DNA of 64,000 bases from Paenibacillus glycanilyticus (GTDB taxonomy: Bacteria; Bacillota; Bacilli; Paenibacillales; Paenibacillaceae): NCBI RefSeq assembly GCF_030161375.1, contig NZ_BSSQ01000010.1, positions 62,001-126,000 on the forward strand, read 5' to 3'. The position numbers and the translations under genes were made by a program. Below are positions 50,970 to 60,449 of this stretch, in pieces (the stretch's first letter is position 1; each line of letters starts with the position of its first letter). The notes under the pieces were generated by a model. That model made no database searches and was not told the DNA's origin. It saw only the letters and a program-made list of their open reading frames with translations.

Positions 50970-51587
50970 CTATTCTTCCGACATTTGAGGGGTAAAATGG
51001 GTCTTTTGATACTCTTCGATCTGTTCTAGCGTCCAAGTTGGCCCTTTTAGAAGACTGCCGTCTCTAGCTTGCTCCAATAGTTCGAGAAGGAATTCCTTCT
51101 CGGTTTCTCCAAATCGTTTGAACCCTTTGATCATCATTTGCGATCCGGCAGGCAAAAATACCCCTTTGATTTCCAGAACCACTTCCATCCTTTTAATTCG
51201 CTCTTCGCATGCCTTCAGCTGCTTCAGAAGCAGCTGTTCAATTCGTTCCTGATCGCCGTAACGAATGAACGCCAAAGCGAGGAATACCGGATGTTGCGGA
51301 TAAGAAACCTGGTTAAGCTGTTCATATAACAGCTTATCCAATGCCGATTTGCCTTTTTCGGTAATTCGGTAAATCGTTTTGTCCGGACGGTTCTCTCCGG
51401 GAACAGCCACAATCTCCGCGGCTTCAATCAGCTCTTGATCGCGAAGCTGGTCCACGGCATAATACAACGAACCGTCGCGCAGCTTGAAACTTTCGTTCCA
51501 ATTCCGCTGCTTAATCGTTTGCCTAATCTCATACGGATGTCTGTCCCGTTCCATAAGAAGCCCCAGAATCAACATCTTCATAGACAT
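50970..51587 (-). CDS. PadR-family transcriptional regulator
   Basis: 205 residues. The winged helix is 'MKMLILGLLMERDRHPYEIR', 'RDGSLYYAVDQLRDQELIEA', 'DKTIYRITEKGKSALDKLL'; the C-terminal part is a long-helix dimerisation domain as in PadR-s2 (AphA-like) proteins. It lies six bases after the MFS efflux gene, with its ribosome site inside that gene, so they are cotranscribed. It probably represses the operon by binding the twin palindromes at 53194-53236, as is typical for such pairs (LmrR-type logic). Confidence 0.88.
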   Translation of the reverse strand: MSMKMLILGLLMERDRHPYEIRQTIKQRNWNESFKLRDGSLYYAVDQLRDQELIEAAEIVAVPGENRPDKTIYRITEKGKSALDKLLYEQLNQVSYPQHPVFLALAFIRYGDQERIEQLLLKQLKACEERIKRMEVVLEIKGVFLPAGSQMMIKGFKRFGETEKEFLLELLEQARDGSLLKGPTWTLEQIEEYQKTHFTPQMSEE

Positions 51588-51593
51588 GGCTGA

Positions 51594-53162
51594 TTATCTC
51601 CCCGAGAACGACGGCTCAGGTTTGCCTGTTTCGTCTTTGGACGCAGCCGAATTAGGTTTAGGAGCAGCCTCGAAACGGGCACGGCCCATCAGAATGGCGA
51701 ACACGAGCGCCAGAATCGGCAGAAGTACGCTCCATTGGAACAGGAATAGAATCGAATCGGATAACTTGCCTAGCAGCACGTTTACGAAATCAGCAGGCAA
51801 CCCCATTTTCGCCTGAGTTACAGGGTTAAGCAACGCCTGACCGCCTTTAATTTGTTCGGCCATTTCTGGCTTGATGCCTTGAACTTCCGCCAGCGCGTTC
51901 TGGAAATGGGACTTCTGCATCGCGCCGAACACGGTAACGCCAAGCGCCGAACCGATGGTACGGAAGAACGTAATAAGCGACGATGCCGAACCTTTGTATT
52001 GCGGCGGAACGGAATTCAAAGTCGCGATATTAAGCAACGAGAACGATACGCCAATGCCAAGACCAACAATAACCATAAATACGGTAATAAGACCGCGGCT
52101 AGTCGAGGGATCCATGACATAACCAAGCAAATAGGTGCCGATAATCAGAACCATGGACGAAATAATCATCACATCGCGGAATCTGAATCTGTTCGCTACC
52201 CGTCCGCCAACCTGGGAACTAACCACAACCCCAAGCATCATCGGCGTTAGGACGGTACTTGTGTTTGTAGCTGACAGATGGAATACGCCTTGCATGAATA
52301 GCGGAATATAAGTAGCAACCGAAATCATAATGCCGCCGTACAACAAGCTGATCATCATGCTGCTGGTGAACAGCTGCTTCTTGAACAAGTTAAGCGGGAT
52401 AATCGGATCCTTCGCCATCTTCTCAACAAATAAGAAGACAACAGCGAGAATGCCCGCGCCGGCGAGAAGCGAAATCGTTTTGAACGAATCCCATGCCCAG
52501 CCGTCGGTACCGCCAAGCTCAAGTCCAAACATCAAGAGCAGAACGGCCGCGCATAAAATAATCGCACCAGCCCAGTCGATGACTTGCTTCCGGTGGCTCT
52601 TGGACTCCTGATAACCTTTCATAATAAAGATCAGAGACAAGATACCAATCGGAACATTAATGTAGAAAATCCAGCGCCAGCTGATATTGTCCGTAATGGC
52701 ACCGCCCATAATGGGACCAAATACGCTCGAGATGCCAAATACGGCACCAAACAGACCCATCATTTTGCCGCGTTTCTCCGCAGGGAACAAGTCGAATATA
52801 ATCGTGAATACAATCGGCATGATAGCACCGCCGCCGATGCCTTGAATAGCGCGGTAGATAATGAGCTGCGTCATATCCGTTGCGGTACCGCACAGAATAG
52901 AACCAATTAAGAAAAAGATCAATCCTGAAATAAAGAACCGTTTACGCCCGTACATATCGGACAGTTTGCCAAAGAGCGGCGTTGCGACCACCATCGCAAT
53001 CATATAAGCGGAATAAACCCACACGAATTTATCCATCCCGCCCAATTTCTCAATAATGCTGGTCATCGCGGTCGATACGATCGTCTGATCGAGCGCCGAC
53101 ATAAACAGGCCAAGCAAAAGGCCCGCGATGACTAATTTGACACTACTTTTTTTCGCGTCCAT
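51594..53162 (-). CDS. MFS multidrug efflux transporter (DHA2, EmrB/QacA type)
   Basis: 522 residues with 14 predicted membrane segments. Helix 1 '[20 protein letters not shown]', motif A '[20 protein letters not shown]', '[20 protein letters not shown]' and '[19 protein letters not shown]' identify it as DHA2. It is related to, but distinct from, the efflux gene at 24060. It is controlled with PadR from the promoter at 53218-53245. AAGGGAAG precedes the ATG. Substrates are unknown. Confidence 0.9.
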   Translation of the reverse strand: MDAKKSSVKLVIAGLLLGLFMSALDQTIVSTAMTSIIEKLGGMDKFVWVYSAYMIAMVVATPLFGKLSDMYGRKRFFISGLIFFLIGSILCGTATDMTQLIIYRAIQGIGGGAIMPIVFTIIFDLFPAEKRGKMMGLFGAVFGISSVFGPIMGGAITDNISWRWIFYINVPIGILSLIFIMKGYQESKSHRKQVIDWAGAIILCAAVLLLMFGLELGGTDGWAWDSFKTISLLAGAGILAVVFLFVEKMAKDPIIPLNLFKKQLFTSSMMISLLYGGIMISVATYIPLFMQGVFHLSATNTSTVLTPMMLGVVVSSQVGGRVANRFRFRDVMIISSMVLIIGTYLLGYVMDPSTSRGLITVFMVIVGLGIGVSFSLLNIATLNSVPPQYKGSASSLITFFRTIGSALGVTVFGAMQKSHFQNALAEVQGIKPEMAEQIKGGQALLNPVTQAKMGLPADFVNVLLGKLSDSILFLFQWSVLLPILALVFAILMGRARFEAAPKPNSAASKDETGKPEPSFSGR

Positions 53163-53193
53163 ATAAACTTCCCTTCTATCGTCATTTATCCGT

Positions 53194-53245
53194 ACTCAAA
53201 TTTGAATACCCTAGCTTATTATACTCAAATTTGAGTTCATTTCAA
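53194..53245 (-). promoter_or_regulatory. PadR/MFS promoter with twin palindromic operators
   Basis: Minus strand: -35 TTGAAA (53245-53240), 16-bp spacer, -10 TATAAT (53223-53218). ACTCAAATTTGAGT (53223-53236) fills the spacer; a second copy, ACTCAAATTTGAAT (53194-53207), lies 29 bases downstream. The spacing is close to three helical turns, suited to cooperative repression. Confidence 0.8.
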
Positions 53246-53327
53246 CCCAGAAAAGATAAATTATTTGTAAGGCAAGTCTGGTGTATAATGGCAGAGAGAA
53301 AACTTCGATAAGGTGGGATTTATAACT

Positions 53328-54161
53328 ATGTCATATCTATCGTTAAGTACATGGAGCCTGCACCGGAACTTGGGACCGCTTCGCTGGACCGTCTGGGACG
53401 AACAATCCGGCGAGCATCAAACCAATGTGCAAGAGCAGCCTCAGATTCATTCTTTGCTTGAGCTTCCTGCCGAAGCCGCAAGACGGGGATACCAAGCCGT
53501 TGAAGTCTGCCACTTCCATTTCCCGTCTACGGAACCTGATTATCTGGCTCAAGTGAAACTGGCCTTCCGGGAAGCCGGCTTGTCGTTGGATACGCTGCTG
53601 CTTGATTATGGCGATATCACTTCCGCCAGCTCGCGCAGGACTGACGCAGATGTTGAATATATCCGCAATTGGATCGATATCGCCGCTTTGTGCGGAGCTA
53701 AGCAAATCCGGGTTGTTGCGGGAGAAGCAGCGCCTTCTGATGAAGCGGCAATTTTTGCTTCCGCGAATAGCTTGTCCGAACTGTCGGCATACGGCCGCAC
53801 CGTAGGCGTTACGGTCGTAACGGAAAACTTCAAAGCATTGACGTCAACAGGCGCAAGCTGCAAGAAGCTGCTAGACGCATGGGGCGAACAAGCCCGTACG
53901 ATTACGGACTTTGGCAATTTCCACGGGCCGCTTAAATACGAAGAGATTGCCCTCACGACTCCACAGAGCGTATCCGTACACGTGAAGCCGCAATACGATA
54001 CGAACGGATATCCGGATGAAGCGGAGCTGCGCAAATGTCTGGATACCGTCTCCGAGGCAGGCTTTAACGGCGCATTTGTATTAATCTACGATGGACCGGG
54101 CGATATGTGGGAAGGCCTGGACCGCGTGAAACGGATCGCTGCCGATTATATCTCCGCTTAA
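53328..54161 (+). CDS. Sugar phosphate isomerase/epimerase-like TIM-barrel protein
   Basis: 277 residues of the AP-endonuclease-2/xylose-isomerase-like TIM-barrel family: start 'SLSTWSLHRNLGPLRWTVWD', 'AARRGYQAVEVCHFHFPSTE', 'LCGAKQIRVVAGEAAPSDEA', 'VGVTVVTENFKALTST' (metal Glu), 'TITDFGNFHGPLKY' and 'GFNGAFVLIYDGPGDMWEGL'. Likely an isomerase or epimerase of sugar-type substrates with bound metal; the substrate is unknown. ATG 53328 follows AAGGTGGG by nine bases; a GTG 15 bases earlier is not used. Confidence 0.85.
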   Translation: MSYLSLSTWSLHRNLGPLRWTVWDEQSGEHQTNVQEQPQIHSLLELPAEAARRGYQAVEVCHFHFPSTEPDYLAQVKLAFREAGLSLDTLLLDYGDITSASSRRTDADVEYIRNWIDIAALCGAKQIRVVAGEAAPSDEAAIFASANSLSELSAYGRTVGVTVVTENFKALTSTGASCKKLLDAWGEQARTITDFGNFHGPLKYEEIALTTPQSVSVHVKPQYDTNGYPDEAELRKCLDTVSEAGFNGAFVLIYDGPGDMWEGLDRVKRIAADYISA

Positions 54162-54165
54162 TTCC

Positions 54166-54208
54166 GGGGGATGTTCCAAAGCCATCATCTAGGCATACGG
54201 AACATCCC
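54166..54208. terminator. Bidirectional terminator
   Basis: Stem GGGATGTTCC / GGAACATCCC with a ~21-base loop between the convergent TIM-barrel and YheC/D genes; T-rich DNA follows on the plus strand. Confidence 0.75.
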
Positions 54209-54209
54209 T

Positions 54210-55559
54210 TTACTTTGTAAAATAGTTCTCGTTTTGCTTCCGGAATAAATAATGGCAATACGCCATCATCGTCTGATCCGATACCCGCTGCATTGGTTTT
54301 AACAAGCGATGCTTGAAAATATGTCTGCCCGGCGCGCTGTTAGCCTCGAATATCCACACCCGGCCATCCCGGTCCACCCCTAAATCAATGCCCAGATCGC
54401 CAAGCTCATGTCCATACCCTTTCTCTAGCACGTATCCGATTCGTTTGGAAACCGACAATACTTTAGATTCAATATCCGGTGCTCGCTCTTGGAACGCCTC
54501 ATTTAATACATAAGTTCCCGTCTTGACCCATCCGCCATGCGTTGTGATTTTACTAGGATGATTTATGTTTGCGCCGATGGCAGTTACGACCCAATCATTT
54601 TCACCGTTTTTATTCAGCTGTACGCGCAAATCGAACAGATCGGGCCCATAACGCATCAGATCAACGCCTTGTTGTACCAGGTAGGACGAGAGCTTCTGGA
54701 TATGATGGCTTAACAATAGAGATAACGATGCGTAGGATTTTCGAATATGAACATTCCCGAATTTCGCTTCGCAAAGATAAGGCGCAGTACCGATTTTTTT
54801 GCTTACTTTATATATCCCCCTGCCCCCGCTCCCCTTAAGCGGTTTTAGGAATACGGATGGCGTTATTCGCAATAGTTCCTCAATCTGATCGATTCCTGGC
54901 GAGACATAAGAAAGCGGCAAATACGCCTTCAACTGCGAGTCATTGGAGATAAGTTCGTACATTTCGCCTTTATCGAAATAGTTATGGTTGAACATTTTGG
55001 TGTCCAAGCTGTCCATGTATTTGAAAAAACGCTTATATAAAGGTGTCTGATAAGCTTTTCTGGATTTGATTTGGTTGAAAATGACGTCCGGGAACGGAAC
55101 CAACGCTTTGCGCCATTGGTTCTTCTTGCGCGCGAGCAACGTTCCGTTCACTTTGCGGCTCGCCCATTTGATATCGGAGGGAATGAATTTATATAATAGC
55201 ATCGGAAGCTTGGGCGTTTGCGAACGGAGAAAATGATTGCCGATTGATTGGATTTTGCTGCTATTCATAACAACGCCAACTACTGGGCCCAATCTGATCA
55301 TGTCGTCTTGGCGGTACGCATAAAGCGTACATCGCCCTGTTATGCCGAGCTTGCTATTATGGAGTTTGGATAAGATGATTTGGGGTTTTCCGCTATCAAG
55401 CATCGCAACTTCAGCCCAAACCGCAAGCGGACCAATCCCGATCTTAACTTTCGCCTGTGGCTCTAATCGCCAGTCTTCCATCAAACCGCGGCTAATCGCT
55501 ACTTGATCCTTCAACTGCTTATTGCTGAATGTTACCTCGACAAGCGATTCTTGGTACAT
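54210..55559 (-). CDS. YheC/YheD-family endospore coat-associated ATP-grasp protein
   Basis: 449 residues. The N-terminal part resembles YheC/D ('VTFSNKQLKDQVAISRGLME'); the C-terminal half is an ATP-grasp fold: 'SVFLKPLKGSGGRGIYKVSK' (the Gly-rich ATP loop), 'FDLRVQLNKNGENDWVVTAI', 'LGDLGIDLGVDRDGRVWIFE' then 'ANSAPGRHIFKH' with metal-binding Glu and Asn. Found in spore-coat regions of Bacillus; the ligase substrate is unknown. A GGGGGAGC site precedes the ATG. Confidence 0.88.
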   Translation of the reverse strand: MYQESLVEVTFSNKQLKDQVAISRGLMEDWRLEPQAKVKIGIGPLAVWAEVAMLDSGKPQIILSKLHNSKLGITGRCTLYAYRQDDMIRLGPVVGVVMNSSKIQSIGNHFLRSQTPKLPMLLYKFIPSDIKWASRKVNGTLLARKKNQWRKALVPFPDVIFNQIKSRKAYQTPLYKRFFKYMDSLDTKMFNHNYFDKGEMYELISNDSQLKAYLPLSYVSPGIDQIEELLRITPSVFLKPLKGSGGRGIYKVSKKIGTAPYLCEAKFGNVHIRKSYASLSLLLSHHIQKLSSYLVQQGVDLMRYGPDLFDLRVQLNKNGENDWVVTAIGANINHPSKITTHGGWVKTGTYVLNEAFQERAPDIESKVLSVSKRIGYVLEKGYGHELGDLGIDLGVDRDGRVWIFEANSAPGRHIFKHRLLKPMQRVSDQTMMAYCHYLFRKQNENYFTK

Positions 55560-55648
55560 GTTAAAGCTCCCCCTCTATCCTGCTTCTATAAACTATGGGG
55601 CAAATGTCCGGGGGAACACGGGCAAACGCCTAACGGCCCACAACAAAA

Positions 55649-55677
55649 ACAGCATTCTCCGCTAGGAAAATGCTGTT
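55649..55677 (-). terminator. Terminator of the epimerase gene at 55691
   Basis: Stem AACAGCATT / AATGCTGTT with an 11-base loop, then T5GTTGT on the minus strand, 14 bp after the stop. Confidence 0.8.
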
Positions 55678-55690
55678 GCAAAGTCAAAGT

Positions 55691-56701
55691 TTACTCCGGT
55701 TTCATCCCGGATGCATGCGCGGCAATGATGCGATCCATCTGTTCATTCCAAGCCTCATCTTCTCCGCAACGTTCGGGATGGGCTTCAAACCAGTTAACCG
55801 TCCGCTTAATTCCTTCTGCAAAAGGAACCGTTGCCGTAAACTCCGGCACTAACTTCTTAATCTTGCTGTTATCGAACACCGCGCTTACCGCTTTATCGCC
55901 AAGCAGACCGCCTTCAAGTTCCGGATCATAAGTGATCAAGAAGTCCGAAGAAATATGGACAAGATTTGGCTGTACGCCGGCGGCCGCTCCAATCGCTTCG
56001 TAGATTTGATTCCAAGTCAACACTTCGTCGGAAGTAATATGATACGCTTCACCAATTGCTGCAGGGTTGCCGAGCAGTCCAACAAACCCTTTGGCAAAGT
56101 CTGAATTATGCGTCATCGTCCAGAGCGACATTCCGTCGCCATGGACAATAATCGGTTTGCCTTGCCGCATACGTTCAACAAGCGACCACGGATGCGACCA
56201 GCTATTCATCGAAGCCGGGATCATCGTATCCCCATACGTGAACGAGGGACGCACAATCGTGACCGGGAACCCGGAAGCCTCGTATTCCTTCATCAAGAGC
56301 TGCTCGCAGGCGATTTTGTCCCGGGAATATTGCCAATAAGGATTTTCTAGCGGCGTAGCATGCTCGGTTATGATATAATGCGCAAGCGGCTTCTGATAGG
56401 CAGAGGCCGAACTAATAAAGATGAACTGCTTGGTCCGACCGCGGAAAAGCTCCAAATCGCTATGTATATGCTCAGGCGTAAAAGCGATCCAATCTACAAC
56501 AACGTCAAATTCATAACCTTCCAGCGCCGCAGCTGCAGCCTTAGGATCACGGATGTCACCGGCAATGGTTCGTGCGCCTTTCGGAACCAATCCATCTCGG
56601 TTGCCCCGGTTGAACAAATACAGCTCAACGCCTTCTTCCATGGCCAGCTTTGACACGGCTTGACTGATCAGTCCCGTACCGCCGATAAACAATACTTTCA
56701 T
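55691..56701 (-). CDS. NAD-dependent epimerase/dehydratase (extended SDR)
   Basis: 336 residues. The start MKVLFIGGTGLISQAVSKLA has the Gly-Gly-Thr-Gly-x-Ile-Ser form of the nucleotide loop, seen in the mRNA-binding/atypical extended SDRs of the CSP41 type. 'FIFISSASAYQKPLAHYIIT' gives the Ser and Tyr, and 'YWQYSRDKIACEQLL' the Tyr-x-x-x-Lys. 'TIVRPSFTYGDTMIPASM' is the substrate strand. Its C-terminal 'NWFEAHPERCGEDEAWNEQM' resembles sugar-nucleotide epimerases. GAGGAG precedes the ATG. Confidence 0.87.
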   Translation of the reverse strand: MKVLFIGGTGLISQAVSKLAMEEGVELYLFNRGNRDGLVPKGARTIAGDIRDPKAAAAALEGYEFDVVVDWIAFTPEHIHSDLELFRGRTKQFIFISSASAYQKPLAHYIITEHATPLENPYWQYSRDKIACEQLLMKEYEASGFPVTIVRPSFTYGDTMIPASMNSWSHPWSLVERMRQGKPIIVHGDGMSLWTMTHNSDFAKGFVGLLGNPAAIGEAYHITSDEVLTWNQIYEAIGAAAGVQPNLVHISSDFLITYDPELEGGLLGDKAVSAVFDNSKIKKLVPEFTATVPFAEGIKRTVNWFEAHPERCGEDEAWNEQMDRIIAAHASGMKPE

Positions 56702-56825
56702 TTGAATCGCTCCTCTACCCTATGATTTGCCTCGCTTTGACATTAACAGTTTAAAGCTTAAACGCAACGGGAGCAATTGTTTAAGGTATAATAGAGAAAC
56801 AGAACAATAGAATAGGAGAATCGTG

Positions 56826-57842
56826 ATGGATATTACACAACTACCCTTAACCTTAATTGACGAGGATACGGACCAGCCCCGCTACCAGTTTGACGAAGAG
56901 GCTTTGGCCGAGCTGATGCGTAATATTGAGGAAATCGGCCTTCTCTCCCCTATTAAAGTCAGAACCATCGAAGGCGGAAGATATAAGATCATTTATGGCA
57001 ACCGCCGTTATAAAGCCTGCAAGCGACTTGGCCTCGCTACAATTCCGTGCATCGTAACGAACATGACTGACGAACAGGACATTTATTTAGAGCAAATTGC
57101 CGAGAACTTGACCCGGGAAGGATTCTCTCCCATTGAAGAAGCCGAAGCTTTCAACAAGCTGATGACCGATCCAAAGTTTAGCCGCTCCGTGAAATTTCTC
57201 GCCAGCAAATTTGGCAAGCCGGAATCGTACATAAAGAACAAATGCGAGCTTCTTAAATTCGGTGCAGCGGTCCGCAGACTGATCATTGGCGGTACGGAGA
57301 TCAAGAAAGACCGTTTGACCGAAGATCAGCTTCTTCCGCTCAAGGATTTGCCGATGGAACACCGGGATCCGCTCGCGCTTATTATGGCAAGGGATGAAAT
57401 GCCAGCCACCGATGTGAAGAAAATCGCCAAGCTGTTCAAGGACAAAGACATCTCTGCTTCCACCAAGGACAAGCTATTGTACAAATCCGGACCGGGGCTG
57501 CTCGAGACATGGTCGATCCAACAGCATAACAAAGCGGAGAAAGCGAAGCCGGTCGAACCTAAATCGCCAAAAGCATCCAAGGTTAAAGATGAACCTTCGG
57601 CAGAGGAATCCGTGACGCATGCGGCTGCTCCAACAAGCCCTTATGACAGGATGGAACAAAAGCTCGAGCAATTATCGAAGGACATTATTCCTGCCCTTTC
57701 AATCTTTACCCTTGAGTCTCTGCAGCAACTTCCGCCGGTAGAACGAAATGCCATTATCAAACGCATGGATGTCTTGCTTGAACAGCTGCGCACGCATGTC
57801 GACGAGATCGACAAACTCAAAGCGCTAGCTCACGCGGAATAG
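56826..57842 (+). CDS. Orphan ParB-like nuclease-domain protein
   Basis: 338 residues. ParB/Spo0J N-domain: 'DEDTDQPRYQFDEEALAELM', 'IIYGNRRYKACKRLGLATIP' (a variant of the CTP-binding Gly-Glu-Arg-Arg box: Asn replaces Glu), and 'EQIAENLTREGFSPIEEAEA'. An HTH follows ('SVKFLASKFGKPESYIKNKC'), then a basic, Pro/Lys/Ala-rich linker and a C-terminal coiled coil ('DRMEQKLEQLSKDIIPALSI'). No parA and no parS-like 16-mer is visible nearby, so chromosome segregation is not implied. ATG 56826 follows GGAG by seven bases. It ends two bases from the convergent gerB-like stop. Confidence 0.85.
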   Translation: MDITQLPLTLIDEDTDQPRYQFDEEALAELMRNIEEIGLLSPIKVRTIEGGRYKIIYGNRRYKACKRLGLATIPCIVTNMTDEQDIYLEQIAENLTREGFSPIEEAEAFNKLMTDPKFSRSVKFLASKFGKPESYIKNKCELLKFGAAVRRLIIGGTEIKKDRLTEDQLLPLKDLPMEHRDPLALIMARDEMPATDVKKIAKLFKDKDISASTKDKLLYKSGPGLLETWSIQQHNKAEKAKPVEPKSPKASKVKDEPSAEESVTHAAAPTSPYDRMEQKLEQLSKDIIPALSIFTLESLQQLPPVERNAIIKRMDVLLEQLRTHVDEIDKLKALAHAE

Positions 57843-57844
57843 AA

Positions 57845-58939
57845 TCACGGCTGCGATACCCTTTGCTTAAATAGCCCCGTAAGCCAAATCAGAATAGGGA
57901 AAATAATCCCAAAAAACATCGAATAGAAAGGCCAAGCACGGTAAGTTGTGATCAATATCGCCGTGTTTGGCCATAATATCCCCGCGATCACGAACGTAAT
58001 TAACCCAAATGGAATTAATAACGAACGATAATCCTTCAATTGAAATACCGCCGCAATCCCCTTCGCGCTCACATACATCAGCAAGGACATTCGGAAAAAA
58101 ATCGCAATAAACCAAATGACAGACACCGCAATTTCAAACCGTTCAAAAAACTCGCTATAACTAATCGTTCTGACCACAAAGTAGCTCGGGAAGTTTAAAC
58201 TTGTAACCACTTGTTGGCTAAGCACGGCTATGACGATAAGGGTAACGCACATAAACAGAAACCCTGAAATCAACGAGCTTTTGATAACGACTGCTCTCCA
58301 CTTCTCAGGTCTGTTTGTCTGGGACACGAAATATAAGAACAAGACGCTTTCGATATAGGGGAAGGCAATATTGGTGAAGGAAGCATGAACAATAGGCTTC
58401 CAGCCAAACTCGAATACCGGCAGCAAGTTCGTAAAGTTTGCCGATGGAATCAAAGGCAAATAACCTAATGCAAGCAGTCCCATCACAATAAAAAACAACA
58501 ACTCCGCTGCCCGTCCAATTGTACTCACTCCGCAATAAAGAACGTAAATTACGACTCCAAGCATAAGCACAAATATAACTTCCATCGGCGTCTCCGGCAA
58601 GATAACCGTTGTAATGTAATCGCCAAGATCGCGCAATACCAAGCTCAAGATGAGAAAAGGATACATAAGCGTAAACAGCAGCAATAACAGCTTGCCGAGC
58701 CATTGCCCTAGCAGCGTCTGCAAATGCTGGTCGAATGAAGCGCCATTGAGCTGTTTCGCAATCCCCCCGTACACGAGGATCATCAGCAGCTGTACAGCCA
58801 ATACAAGGCACAAGGAAATCCATGCATCCTGCTTCGCAATCGAAGCCAGATTAGAGGGCAGAACGAGGAATGCGCTGCCAAGCTGGTACAAAATAAACCA
58901 CATGGTCATCTGGCGAATGGTCAGCTTGCTTGTATCCAT
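57845..58939 (-). CDS. GerB-family germination permease (operon 2)
   Basis: 364 residues with about ten membrane segments and the same family signs as operon 1: 'KLTIRQMTMWFILYQLGSAF' start, 'YPFLILSLVLRDLGDYITTV' and 'ILPETPMEVIFVLMLGVVIY'. It is the B subunit of a germinant receptor. Here it is last in the operon, after the small protein and C subunit, unlike operon 1. No terminator fits in the two-base gap to the ParB-like gene, so termination may occur inside that gene. Confidence 0.9.
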   Translation of the reverse strand: MDTSKLTIRQMTMWFILYQLGSAFLVLPSNLASIAKQDAWISLCLVLAVQLLMILVYGGIAKQLNGASFDQHLQTLLGQWLGKLLLLLFTLMYPFLILSLVLRDLGDYITTVILPETPMEVIFVLMLGVVIYVLYCGVSTIGRAAELLFFIVMGLLALGYLPLIPSANFTNLLPVFEFGWKPIVHASFTNIAFPYIESVLFLYFVSQTNRPEKWRAVVIKSSLISGFLFMCVTLIVIAVLSQQVVTSLNFPSYFVVRTISYSEFFERFEIAVSVIWFIAIFFRMSLLMYVSAKGIAAVFQLKDYRSLLIPFGLITFVIAGILWPNTAILITTYRAWPFYSMFFGIIFPILIWLTGLFKQRVSQP

Positions 58940-58973
58940 CGTTGTTCTCCTTCCCTCTACTCTTCATGAATTG

Positions 58974-59204
58974 TCATCCCAACAACCTGGTCATAAATAG
59001 ATCCACCGGATGAAACAGCAGATTGATTCCTGACACCGGACTTGGTATTTTCACATGGAACTCGCGGAGGAGCACAAGACAAACTCCAACCGCCATGAAG
59101 GAGATGCTCACGACAACTTGCCGGACCTCCCGCTTCTTAAGCAAAGACCGGTATTGGACATAAGCGGCCAGCAGGAACAAAAGCAATATGATCATATTTT
59201 GCAA
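58974..59204 (-). CDS. Small membrane protein of germination operon 2
   Basis: 76 residues with two membrane segments (about 4-22 and 29-46) joined by a basic loop ('LLKKREVRQVV'). The TTG start (59204) is preceded by GGAGG with an eight-base gap; ATG 59195 is possible. It lies between the C and B subunit genes. Like the small gene of operon 1 it is short, membrane-bound and TTG-started; it differs in sequence. Confidence 0.65.
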   Translation of the reverse strand: MQNMIILLLFLLAAYVQYRSLLKKREVRQVVVSISFMAVGVCLVLLREFHVKIPSPVSGINLLFHPVDLFMTRLLG

Positions 59205-59240
59205 CCGAGCATCCTCCCTACAATGAATGTAAGCAACAGC

Positions 59241-60449
59241 CTAAGGTTGTTTGGCAATGGAGTTGAGTATTTTTCCCGTTTTATGCAATTCGCTTTTGAC
59301 AATAACATCAACCTCCAGCTCGTTTTTGAAAATTTCCGGCCATCTCTTCTTCCAACTCTGCCATAACTTCGGATATTTCCGGTGAAAAGCTTCGCCAAAA
59401 CCGTAAATATCCGACCCGTATTTGTGCTGGACTTGCTTAATACCGTTTTCGAGCGTCATCTTTTGTTCCATTCTCGCTTGCTCTTGAAGCTGGCTAAATA
59501 CTTTTTCGTCTGCCAGATCCGCCTTGCATTGATATTCTCCGATATTGGCTTCGCTGCGCAATACGACCGTTATTTTCGGTTTTCCGTTCCGTATGGAAGG
59601 GGTAATATCCGCATGCGAGCTATACACCTCAATAACGAAATTCTCCTTAGAATCCGGGCATTTCACATGGCCAACCGTACTGTCCACATTGTTTGTTATG
59701 TAACTGTAGCCTTTACTGTCTTGTTCATTCAGCCAACCTACAATTCGGTCATCCAGCAGCACGCCAATGCCTGTATATTTGTATTCCGAATACGCCCTTG
59801 GCTGCTTCACATTATCGATCTTCATCCCTTTTTCCCTGTTCCCGATCAATGTAATTCCCGTTAGGACAGGCTCAACGCCGTCTTTTGTCACCATCTGCAT
59901 CAGGTCAACGACGTTGACGGCGGAGGTTGGCGCCCAAGCATGCTCGGATACGCTTAACGATTTATATAAATCCATAGCAGGCAATACTTCCATCGGCGTG
60001 ACCATGGCTAGAACATCTTTTGCGTCGCAACCCTTGGCTACCGCCATATAGAAATCCGGGCGGACTTCATGATCTCTGAACAGAAAATCCAACGGCATCC
60101 GTATTCCCCGATTTGCAATCTCTTCATTAATAATGACGATCCGCATATGGGATAAATACATCCGCCTGGACGCTTTAGTCGTTATTTTTCGCAAGGCTTC
60201 AAAGATGGTTGGCGCTTTCTCCGTAAAAACAATCGATGGGGATCGTTGCCCGACCGAGCGGTTCATCGACATCTGGGAAGGATCCGAGACTTGTACCGTC
60301 AATTGATACTGATCGTCCACCCAATCAATGCCCATAGCCAGTACAACAGAAATCGCATTCAACTCGCGCCGGTTCCAACAACCCGTCAAGCACATCAGCA
60401 TCATCATGCAAGCCGTTAACGCTAGAATGATTCTTTGGCCTCGGTTCAT
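59241..60449 (-). CDS. Ger(x)C family spore germination lipoprotein (operon 2)
   Basis: 402 residues. Lipobox Leu-Thr-Gly-Cys24 in 'MMMLMCLTGCWNRRELNAIS'. 'IVFTEKAPTIFEALRKITTK', 'AVAKGCDAKDVLAMVTPMEV' and the C-terminal 'FHRKYPKLWQSWKKRWPEIF' are Ger(x)C features. It is the lipoprotein subunit of a second germinant receptor. Its ATG overlaps the gerA-like stop (ATGA), so the A and C subunits are made together. Confidence 0.9.
   Translation of the reverse strand: MNRGQRIILALTACMMMLMCLTGCWNRRELNAISVVLAMGIDWVDDQYQLTVQVSDPSQMSMNRSVGQRSPSIVFTEKAPTIFEALRKITTKASRRMYLSHMRIVIINEEIANRGIRMPLDFLFRDHEVRPDFYMAVAKGCDAKDVLAMVTPMEVLPAMDLYKSLSVSEHAWAPTSAVNVVDLMQMVTKDGVEPVLTGITLIGNREKGMKIDNVKQPRAYSEYKYTGIGVLLDDRIVGWLNEQDSKGYSYITNNVDSTVGHVKCPDSKENFVIEVYSSHADITPSIRNGKPKITVVLRSEANIGEYQCKADLADEKVFSQLQEQARMEQKMTLENGIKQVQHKYGSDIYGFGEAFHRKYPKLWQSWKKRWPEIFKNELEVDVIVKSELHKTGKILNSIAKQP

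Noticed and set aside
56700-57845. Replication-origin or plasmid partition region
   Set aside because: Only a ParB-like gene is present; I see no parA, repeat cluster or 16-bp parS-like palindrome.
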